Origin: Amoebophrya sp. AT5.2
Taxonomy: Eukaryota; Sar; Dinophyceae; Syndiniales; Amoebophryaceae
Direction of reading: 5' to 3'
DNA length: 15,434 nucleotides
NCBI GenBank assembly: GCA_005223375.1
Contig: RXOD01005185.1
Span: 1-15,434, forward strand
Below are positions 1 through 6,170 of this stretch, in pieces; the first letter of the stretch is position 1, and each line of letters opens with the position of its first letter. Position numbers and translations under genes: made by a program. Under the pieces are notes generated by a model. It was not told the origin of the DNA, did not search any database, and saw only the letters and a program-made list of their open reading frames with translations.

Positions 1-480
1 AAGTGGCAGCGACACGATGCTGAAGCCGCAGGAGCTGCAGTAGCTCCGAATACCGTCGCGGTCTCCACCTCACCGAGCTCCCGCGAGAAGCCAGCGTGGT
101 TCCAGAAGACCGCGGCAGCAAACAAACAAGCAAACTCGGCGTCGCAGCAGCACGCCACATCTTCGGAGGAAGAGACCATCATGCGAGGATCCGTCAGCAG
201 TCTCGCCGCGACGGTAGATCTCGCCGCGGAATCGATCCTGGAGCGGGGCTTTGGGGAGGTCGTTTTAGGCGTGGGAGCGGACGAGCAGGCAGCGATGAAC
301 GTGAAGTTGAACAAGAACAGTTCAGGTACACAGACGCACCTGAACGATTCGCGGGCCGTCGGTGGACGCCGCGTGAAAACGGCGTCGCGGGTGGTTGCGG
401 CAGCGGTACCGAAGAAAAGGACGGTGGTGGTGCGGAAGACACGGGGGGCGGAGATGAACCCGGCGGGTGCGAATAATTGA
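1..480 (+). CDS. 3' end of a CDS entering from the left, function unknown
   Basis: Frame 1 is open from the first base of the window to a TAA stop at 478-480, about 159 codons, so the start and any conserved domain probably lie upstream. The visible protein is low in complexity: it is rich in Ala, Ser, Gln and Val, then Arg/Lys-rich near the end (KKRTVVVRKTRG), and it finishes in GANN. No membrane segment or known motif is visible. A second frame (96-476) is also open across the region but starts only at a GTG and is full of Gly and Arg, so I treat it as a shadow. A candidate AATAAA lies 144 nt after the stop. The call rests on an open frame reaching the window edge; an exon boundary inside 1-180 cannot be excluded. 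Confidence 0.5.
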   Translation, partial: KWQRHDAEAAGAAVAPNTVAVSTSPSSREKPAWFQKTAAANKQANSASQQHATSSEEETIMRGSVSSLAATVDLAAESILERGFGEVVLGVGADEQAAMNVKLNKNSSGTQTHLNDSRAVGGRRVKTASRVVAAAVPKKRTVVVRKTRGAEMNPAGANN

Positions 481-623
481 AGGTGGAGCTGGTGACGCTG
501 CTTGGGGCTCGCGTTGGATCGTTTCTGGCTACTTATTCGAGTTTGTTACGTTCAGCTTCAATGCGTAGTAAGTTAGAGAGCCGCGCAGCTGCAGGCTGCG
601 CCTCATATGTTGTAGGTTTTGGA

Positions 624-629
624 AATAAA
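624..629 (+). terminator. Candidate poly(A) signal of the 1-480 gene
   Basis: AATAAA stands 144 nt downstream of the TAA at 478-480, in the correct orientation. Dinoflagellates often do not use this hexamer, so this is only a candidate. Confidence 0.25.
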
Positions 630-1258
630 AGATGCGGCAAACCGCGGCTGCAATACAATAGCTCGATCCTCCGAATAGACATCGATCGTGGGGTAAAAAT
701 TGCGTTTGACAAGTACGAAGACATTCACATTGTTCATTGAATCGTAGTACCCGTGTATACAGATTTTGTCCTTGGGAATCAACATACTAGTAACTTCAAA
801 TTCAATTTCAATTATTTGTGTTGTGCGTAGACGTACTTAGGTATAACAACTTAGAGCTACATCGGAATGCTTTTTTTTCATGGCATGGGCGTCGAACATA
901 ATCGAGGACTTAGATAGAAACATCAAATTTTCAACCAGAGATTCCTAGAAAAACCACTCAGATTTTTGCATTACGACGTAGATTGCATATGAATTTCCCC
1001 TTGGTGCACGAAAATTTATCCAATAACTACTTCACTAGGTTGAACGAATACGAACAGCACGAGCACGACGAATCACATTTTCAATTTACAACCTCAGGGA
1101 GTCCGACGTGAGACAGCCACAGCAATCAGAAGAAGCAACATCGCTCAGGAGGAGCGGTTTTGGTTTTGGCGCACAAAAATGCTGGAATGTTGTTTTCGAG
1201 CTGCTGTGCTGAGACCTTTACTAGCAGCGTGCAAACGATGACGATAACGATAGCGAAC

Positions 1259-1325
1259 GGATCCTGAATTGCCGTTGCGGTCTTTTGCTTTTTTTGCATG
1301 CCAAGAGCCAGACAACTCAGGATCC
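1259..1325. repeat. Inverted repeat, 15-nt arms
   Basis: The arm at 1259-1273 (ggatcctgaattgcc) pairs with the arm at 1311-1325 (gacaactcaggatcc) at 13 of 15 positions; the outer nine pairs are perfect. The arms enclose a 37-nt T-rich centre. It lies in non-coding DNA about 235 nt before the BAG-domain gene. It could be the terminal repeats of a tiny non-autonomous element, a hairpin-bearing leader intron or a structured RNA. No clear target-site duplication flanks it. Confidence 0.6.
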
Positions 1326-1560
1326 CATGCGAGAGTTCACTGCAGTTCGTAACAGCTGTTGGCAGGCTTGATTAGAGTCAAGCGATTTTTTTGTGACTGA
1401 CACGGCACGCATTCATTGACTTCCAGTTCCAGCGCCATTCATTCACTTCAGCACATCTAGTTCGAGGACAGTCGTAGTTGTACGAAAACGAATCTGAATA
1501 AACAGTGTAGCACGTCGCCATCAAAAGAGACTTTCGTACCACATCAGCGTCACGCGCACC

Positions 1561-2268
1561 ATGGTTTCCGCGGCCTCGTCTTCAGGAGCGTCTCAGCCCG
1601 GACCGCCCTTGTCTTCCTCCGCAGGACCAACATCAGTGTCCGGTCCATCGACCTCCCCACGGCCACGCATCCAGGTCAAGTACAACGGCGCAGTCGCCTT
1701 CGACTTCTCCCCCAACAGCTCCGACCTCACGCTTGGCGACCTTAAAGAGTTTACCGCCGCCGAGTGCAGCATAGACGCGGAGAAGCTGTCCCTCATTTTC
1801 AAGGGCAAGAAGCTGCAGGGGCTCGCCTTCCCGCCTTCCGCGCCGCTTTCGTCCATCATCGGTGGCAGCGCATCGGGTGGAAAGGACGTTCTGATCCAGG
1901 CCATGGGCAGCAGAGCGACGGGCGGGGCGACAGAGCTACGAGTACTTGCGGCGAAAGCAGCCGCAATAGCACAGAAACAGAATGAGCGACTGAACGCTTC
2001 TGAGGGGGGTGGTAGAGCTGGAGGTAGTGAAGACAGCGCCGAGGTGGAACGCTTGCTGGCAGATATGCTCCCAGCGACACCAGCAGGTATGGTGGACTTG
2101 AGGAGAGGACTAGCAGCAGGGGGTGCTAGCAGTCCAATAGAGGTCGACCTGCTGTCGCTAACGACCCTTTCAACAAAATTGGACAGCTTGGAAAATCTCA
2201 CCGACGCACAGCGCCAGCTGCGGCGCAACGTACTGAAGCTGGTCGAAAAAATCGAAGCGAAACTCTGA
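1561..2268 (+). CDS. Ubiquitin-like / BAG-domain Hsp70 co-chaperone (BAG1-type)
   Basis: This is a single-exon frame of 235 residues. Residues 1-34 are a Ser/Pro/Gly-rich leader. Residues 35-116 read as a ubiquitin-like fold: RIQVKYNG, then a SDLTLGDLKEF helix region, then KLSLIFKGKKL, where BAG1-type domains carry the KL.I.KGK core. Residues about 195-235 match the last two helices of a BAG domain: TKLDSLENL, then QLRRNVLKLVEKIEAKL, compared with family positions LDSLE..R..RK.LV..I...L. BAG domains bind the Hsp70 ATPase domain and promote nucleotide release, and the ubiquitin-like part is thought to link clients to the proteasome; both are family knowledge. The ATG at 1561 follows gcgcacc and precedes gg, a good initiation context. 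The linker (residues 117-157) is Ala/Gly-rich. The protein is short but complete and is probably cytosolic or nuclear. Confidence 0.8.
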   Translation: MVSAASSSGASQPGPPLSSSAGPTSVSGPSTSPRPRIQVKYNGAVAFDFSPNSSDLTLGDLKEFTAAECSIDAEKLSLIFKGKKLQGLAFPPSAPLSSIIGGSASGGKDVLIQAMGSRATGGATELRVLAAKAAAIAQKQNERLNASEGGGRAGGSEDSAEVERLLADMLPATPAGMVDLRRGLAAGGASSPIEVDLLSLTTLSTKLDSLENLTDAQRQLRRNVLKLVEKIEAKL

Positions 2269-2602
2269 CGTTGAGCCCGTCGTACCGGTAAAAAAATTGC
2301 GCCGCACGGCGGTGGAACGCCATTGATTCATAAATCTGTACTCTCGGCGGGTCACACAACTAGTGTCGAGAGAGTTCTGCTTCTTGCATAAGAAGTAGAA
2401 AGTTGCGTTATGTTCTTACGGCAGCTACGAGATTTCTTTGAGCAAAAGCCTTGCGCCCTGTTGAAGTGATGCTCGTGACGATGCGTGGCTTGTAACGTGT
2501 TGGAGATGCATATGCAAAAAAATCAGACCACTTCTTCAAGGTGCATCGGATTTTTCTTCTTCAAATCATCGCGGTGACTAGACCGGTGCGTGCAAACGGA
2601 AG

Positions 2603-2608
2603 AATAAA
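2603..2608 (+). terminator. Candidate poly(A) signal of the BAG-domain gene
   Basis: AATAAA lies 335 nt downstream of the TGA at 2266-2268, in the sense orientation and inside AT-leaning spacer. This is weak evidence on its own. Confidence 0.25.
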
Positions 2609-2709
2609 ATGGAGTCGTGGGATAGATTGTAAAAAACAGTCTCTGGTGAGCAACAGCTTCCGTTGACAGCTACAGGCTAGGGTTTGTCCGCCGGTTTAAG
2701 CAACGTCAA

Positions 2710-2747
2710 GCGCCACTGACTGTAGTGCCAGCGCCACTGACTGTAGT
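2710..2747 (+). repeat. Tandem duplication, 21-bp period
   Basis: A 17-nt unit (gcgccactgactgtagt) occurs at 2710-2726 and again, without change, at 2731-2747. It lies 50-90 nt before the ATG at 2797, so it may fall in the promoter or leader of that gene. Confidence 0.8.
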
Positions 2748-2796
2748 AGTTTAATCTGCTTACGGCTCTTACGCTTCCTCCGACGACAAGGACAAA

Positions 2797-3456
2797 ATGG
2801 CCGCCTTCGAGGAGGGGTTCGAGACATTTCCGCGGACGACGGGCAAGGGCATGATCGATTTGGATAAGGGGGCTAAGTGCAAACTCTTCGGCATCGTGCT
2901 CGAAACGGGCGAGAAAAGCGTAACCTTCGAGACCTACGACATGGTCAGGGTATAATTCAAATTCATTCTTTTATTTTATTTTGATGGCTGGAGGTACTTC
3001 TGCTCGCTGAGTTTCTTGATTTTGAATGATTTCATTTCGTTCAGATGACACTCGACGTCGCGGATAGCGCAGAGCTGAAGAACGTAAAGACGGACTGCGT
3101 CATCGAGTCGCTCGTCACGCTCGGAGATATCGGTGCCTCTAAAACTTTCAACATCTTGCGTTTGGTTTTGGTATTGTTTTTTCCGCGATCTGATCTCGTT
3201 TGTACTCGCGCTCCGTGGGCAACCAATCGCAGCTGCACCCCAGATGTTCAATTTGGCCCGGTGGGTCAGCACCCCCTCTTTCTGTTATTGATAAAACATG
3301 AAGTAAACGGCTGTATCCTGCACAGGGACTGGCAAGGGCGAGCGCGTGACGGTGCTGGCGGATTCACGGGACAAGATAGGTCTGAAGCAGCTCCACGCGA
3401 TTACAGAGTTCGTGGCGAACACGAAAAAATTCCCAGAATACGCACAGATTTTCTGA
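2797..3456 (+). CDS. Unrecognised 123-residue protein, three exons
   Basis: The exons are 2797-2949, 3045-3132 and 3326-3456. The ATG at 2797 sits in a good context (acaaaATGG). Exon 1 ends at Arg51 before a GT, with an in-frame TAA two codons on; splicing to 3045 restores the frame. The second junction is in phase 1 and restores Gly81. The protein starts MAAFEEGFETFP and ends KKFPEYAQIF. It reads as a compact, soluble alpha/beta protein: alternating strands in the first half (CKLFGIVLETGEKSVTFETYD) give way to a helix near the C-terminus (GLKQLHAITEFV). There is no signal peptide, membrane segment or cysteine cluster. I do not recognise the family. Both introns are GT-AG and the frame closes cleanly, so the gene model is better supported than the function. 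A later exon that removes the TGA at 3454 is possible. Confidence 0.6.
2950..3044 (+). other. Intron 1 of the 2797 gene (95 nt)
   Basis: The donor is gtataa and the acceptor ttcgttcag, in phase 0. It is strongly AT-rich compared with both exons and carries stops in the exon 1 frame. Related AT-rich words near its two ends (attcaaattcattc and gaatgatttca) partly complement each other. Confidence 0.7.
3133..3325 (+). other. Intron 2 of the 2797 gene (193 nt)
   Basis: The donor is gtgcct and the acceptor ctgcacag, in phase 1. Joining 3132 to 3326 gives a Gly codon and keeps an open frame to the TGA at 3454. A second intron nested within this span cannot be excluded. Confidence 0.6.
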
Positions 3457-4212
3457 TCTCCACCACGCACTGAAGTTGTAGGACGCACAAGAATCAAATG
3501 CACATCGCATGCACGCTTGAGCTTGACGACTCTGAGATGCGCGACGGGGGCGACAGCCATTCTTCAATGAAAGAATACGCGCGCCCGGTAGCTTTTTTGA
3601 AGCGAAAAATGAACACGAAGAAAACATAAAAGAGCTCCTGCTGCAATCGCGATTCGCTCGGCGAACGCTGATGCATCGCTAGTTTTTTCTGCTGCAGGTG
3701 CAGGCGCTCTACTTTTGCACGCGCTTGTTCTTTGCGACTGACCTCAGATGGAAATATGTTTGGCGCTTGAGTACTAGTATTTGGCTAGTTGTGAAAAGAC
3801 GAAGACAGAGAAGGACCTCGTACACCTACACCTACTTCGCGTACACCCACGACCAGGGCTTCGGCATCAATTATCCATCGCACACGACATCGGGCGAAGA
3901 AATTTGTTTCCGTCCCTATACCAGAAATTTCGCGCAGCAGCACGAGCGACGAGAGCGTCACAAATATATTTGTAAAAGCATCTATCACTACATCTACACC
4001 AGCGCCCGCCACTCCTCGCTCTTATTCGTCGATTCAGTGCTATCCGAGTCGTGGACACTTCAAGAACTGGTGAACAGAGACTTCACGTTTCTTATGGGTC
4101 GAAGGATGAGGCTTCGTTAAACGATTTGTTGTTGTTCTTCCTCGTCACAGGACAGGTTGGGGTGTTGTTCCTCCTGTCCCACTTGCTTCCCTCCGTTTCC
4201 CGCTTCCAACAG
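3457..4212. other. Intergenic spacer and Rab11 leader
   Basis: There are 756 bases without a supported gene. Open frames exist (3698-4120 is the longest), but they begin at non-ATG codons or show no protein-like content. Short runs of CTACAC-type repeat occur near 3820-3850. A 7-bp inverted repeat (4150-4156 with 4173-4179, GGACAGG / CCTGTCC) lies just before the Rab11 start. Confidence 0.55.
4180..4212 (+). promoter_or_regulatory. Probable splice acceptor directly before the Rab11 ATG
   Basis: A pyrimidine-rich tract (cttccctccgtttcccgctt) ends in ccaacag at 4212, and the ATG begins at the next base. Either a spliced leader is added here or a 5' leader intron ends here. The nearby leader-like sequence at 5720 favours trans-splicing. 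Confidence 0.5.
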
Positions 4213-5184
4213 ATGTCCCCGATGCCGCCGGAGGAAGAGTATGACTACCTGTACAAGGTCGTCCTGGTTGGCGACGCCACGGTGGGGAAGACCCACTTGC
4301 TCTCGCGGTACATCAAGGGGACGCTTCCGAAGACCCCCACCGCCACAATAGGCGTCGAGTTCGCGACCCGAACCGTGCCACTAGCCGTCGGTGGAACCGT
4401 CAAGGCGCAGATATGGGTACTTTTATATAGAAAAAATAGTAATTTTAGCATAGCCTACGCGAAGGATTGCACATGCACGCTTGCCTACTGATATAAAAAT
4501 GGATCGACATCGATCCAAAAATACTGTGGCCAGGACACCGCCGGGCAGGAGCGTTACCGCGCGATCACGTCAGCGCACTACAGGCGAGCGGTCGGCGCGT
4601 TGCTGGTCTACGACGTGACGAAGCAGGCCAGCTTCCAGAACTGCAGCCGGTGGATGGAGGAGCTCCGCTCCAACGCCGAACCCGATATCGTCATCATGCT
4701 CGTCGGCAACAAAGTCGACCTCGTGGAAAAAGACCCAAGTAGCAGGCAGGTGGCGAGTGTCGGGAGTCCTCCGATCTTCAGTCTTTTCCTATCTTCTTCC
4801 GATCAGTACGTAGTCATAGTCGTGGTAGGCGTAGGTACTAGTGCGACTAGGACTACCAGTACCAATACGACTTCTACTTCTGCAGCCGCCTATGAAGACC
4901 CCTTGCTGTTCTGAATTAACACACCTCATCACCAGGTGTACTACGATGCCGCTGCGGAATGGGCTCGGCAGCACGATCTGCTGTTTGCGGAGGCGAGTTC
5001 GGTATCGAACTACAACGTGAAGCACGTGTTCGAGCAGCTGCTACAGGAGATCTACAATCGGCAGTCGCGAAGGACGTCGCTGGGCGAGTTCGAGAGTAAA
5101 GCTCCTGGGATCAGCCTTGGCGCACCCGCGCACCACCTGCAGGGGCAAGCCCCCTTCAACCTCCAGTGCTGCCAGGGAACGTGA
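4213..5184 (+). CDS. Rab11-family small GTPase
   Basis: The exons are 4213-4416, 4534-4749 and 4936-5184, giving 222 residues; Rab11 proteins are usually near 216. All G-motifs are visible: P-loop GDATVGKT (residues 20-27), switch [10 protein letters not shown] (45-53), [10 protein letters not shown] (68-77), NKVD (127-130) and a G5 region EASS (159-162). The stretches [32 protein letters not shown] and [11 protein letters not shown] are typical of Rab11 rather than of other Rabs. The C-terminus ends in CCQGT, a dicysteine geranylgeranylation signal like the one in animal Rab11. The protein should cycle between cytosol and membranes and direct recycling-endosome and post-Golgi traffic (family knowledge). 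The P-loop has Ala-Thr where many Rab11s have Ser-Gly, and G5 reads SSV instead of SAL/SAK, both mild variations. A splice acceptor directly precedes the ATG. Confidence 0.93.
4417..4533 (+). other. Rab11 intron 1 (117 nt)
   Basis: The donor is gtactt and the acceptor tgtggccag, in phase 0, splitting the invariant Trp-Asp of the WDTAGQE motif. The conserved protein on both sides fixes the boundaries. It is AT-rich, with in-frame stops, and carries the 4501-4516 hairpin 17 nt from its 3' end. Confidence 0.92.
4501..4516. repeat. Short perfect hairpin inside Rab11 intron 1
   Basis: ggatcg and cgatcc pair perfectly around a 4-nt loop (acat). The hairpin is set in A-rich flanks close to the 3' splice site. 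Confidence 0.75.
4750..4935 (+). other. Rab11 intron 2 (186 nt)
   Basis: The donor is gtggcg and the acceptor catcaccag, in phase 0 between Gln140 and Val141. Both sides continue the Rab11 alignment (RQV, then the helix before the G5 region). The middle (about 4810-4880) is a degenerate GTAGT/ACTAC-rich stretch with imperfect self-complementarity. Confidence 0.85.
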
Positions 5185-5213
5185 CCCAGGAGCTGCCGGT
5201 TGTTCGCCATATA

Positions 5214-5219
5214 AATAAA
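5214..5219 (+). terminator. Candidate poly(A) signal of the Rab11 gene
   Basis: AATAAA lies 29 nt after the TGA at 5182-5184, within atataaataaaa. The position is plausible for a short 3' UTR. Confidence 0.4.
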
Positions 5220-5504
5220 AGGACCGAGAACTACCGAGGAGCAGGTGGAGGGAGGCGGTGGGTGTGGATTTTCATTTTCCACTGAGGTGAGCCTCCGTGC
5301 CTCGGTCGGGGAGCAGCAGGTTGCTGCATGCTATGACAAGGCGCTTGATGAATCTACATGATGATGTTGTAGTTGTTTGTTCAGCATCGATGAGCGGTAT
5401 TAAGATAAGTGTTGACTTGCCGGCGTCGCATTGGGTGAGAGGCATCCGCTGTGCAGCCTCTCCTCCGAAATCGAATGCGCCGATGCCATTCATTCAGAAG
5501 TGGT

Positions 5505-5761
5505 AGAGGAAGCAGAAGCAGAACTGAGTCTGGTTGGATGAAACTCCTGCGGAACTTGTTCAGGAGCCTTGCAAAACTTCATTGTTGCAAGTGCGTCCTT
5601 CGTTCCTCCTTGTCGTGCCAGTGTGCACAAAAAGTGAAATCCATCGTCGTGTCGGTTCTTTTCCGTGAAAGCGTAGTCGCATCCGTCATCTTCCAACCAT
5701 CGACCGCTCCGCATGTCCCTCCGTAGTGATTTTGGCTCAGGTAAATTTTCATTTCGTTTGA
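5505..5761 (+). repeat. Dispersed repeat, copy A (contains leader-like sequence)
   Basis: This copy shares ordered blocks with 9419-9635 in the same orientation: agaggaagcaga.gcagaa, then actcctgc.gaacttgtt, gtgcgtcc, gtgtgcacaaa, atccatcgt, ttccgtgaa, cgaccg and catttcgtttga. The spacing is similar throughout, so chance similarity is unlikely. Copy A is longer mainly because of about 26 extra nt between cgaccg and catttcg, and that interval holds the spliced-leader-like sequence. No ORF was recognised in either copy. Confidence 0.75.
5720..5740 (+). ncRNA. Spliced-leader-like exon with donor (candidate SL RNA gene or relic)
   Basis: The 21 bases read t, ccgtag, tg, attttggctca, g. The dinoflagellate spliced leader is known as a variable first base, CCGTAG, CC, ATTTTGGCTCA, AG. 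The two outer blocks match exactly (17 bases); the differences are CC to TG and one A missing near the 3' end. The next bases are gtaaat, a good 5' splice donor, as expected of an SL RNA gene and not of an mRNA-derived relic. ATTTTGG is the proposed Sm-binding motif of dinoflagellate SL RNAs. The 3' end of any transcript was not determined. It may be a working variant, a pseudogene or a relic, and only one copy is visible here. Confidence 0.6.
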
Positions 5762-6170
5762 GTTTGATGCGCGAAAGAACAGCGATATTTCATCTACTTG
5801 ACTCCAGTCGTTGTTTTGTAGTCCGACTGCAACGACTACCCCAAAAAAAGACCCATATTACGCAGTGGTAGTTAGGTTCATCAAATTCAAAAGTACGCCA
5901 ACTCGACTAGAACAAGTATTTATTTTCGTACCCCGCCCATACCTCGCCCTACTTGTAGAAGTTCTTCGTCTTGTTCATCTTCGCATTTATTATCTTTCTT
6001 TGTGCCTGAGCCTGGTGTCACTCCAGACAGGAAGGTGCGCGCGCAGCGTTCTGGGATGTAGTTATTGCAAACAGCAGCATCCGCGGCCCCCGCCTTTTCG
6101 GCTACGGACAGTGCCGCCATGGGGGCATCCGACGCGGCACTTCCAGCGCGGCCTTCAACTTTATTTCGTC

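Larger units (their letters stand above)
481..1560. other. Intergenic spacer, 1.08 kb
   Basis: No convincing coding frame is visible on either strand; the only frames are short and have no recognisable content. Base composition shifts to AT-rich between about 600 and 1100. A small hairpin with 7-bp arms (583-601, GCGCAGC / GCTGCGC) and an AATAAA (624-629) follow the upstream CDS and may mark its 3' end. A longer inverted repeat sits at 1259-1325 and is listed separately. The last 180 nt are probably the 5' leader of the next gene; a pyrimidine-rich stretch ending in AG at 1451 is a possible spliced-leader acceptor. Confidence 0.6.
2269..2796. other. Intergenic spacer
   Basis: No coding frame is supported in these 528 bases. 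They hold the 3' flank of the BAG-domain gene with an AATAAA at 2603-2608, a 21-bp tandem duplication at 2710-2747, and a pyrimidine-rich stretch just before the next ATG (about 2755-2785) that could serve trans-splicing. Confidence 0.6.
5185..6170. other. Spacer between Rab11 and the GT28-like gene
   Basis: There is no supported protein gene. The spacer holds the Rab11 3' flank, repeat copy A (5505-5761) with the leader-like sequence, and an 8-bp inverted repeat (5806-5813 with 5830-5837, AGTCGTTG / CAACGACT). The last part is probably the leader of the next gene. A frame that is open from 5811 has no ATG before 6171. Confidence 0.55.

Noticed and set aside
1593..2228. 211-codon frame on the minus strand opposite the BAG-domain gene
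   Set aside because: It mirrors the GC-rich coding strand, and the + frame has clear domain matches, so this is an antisense shadow.
3698..4120. 140-codon + frame before Rab11
   Set aside because: It starts without an ATG, has no domain, and runs through sequence that looks like spacer and leader.
5720..6170. Leader relic showing that the GT28-like gene is a retrocopy
   Set aside because: The leader is followed by a splice donor instead of UTR, and the gene appears to keep an intron, so retroposition of its mRNA is not supported.
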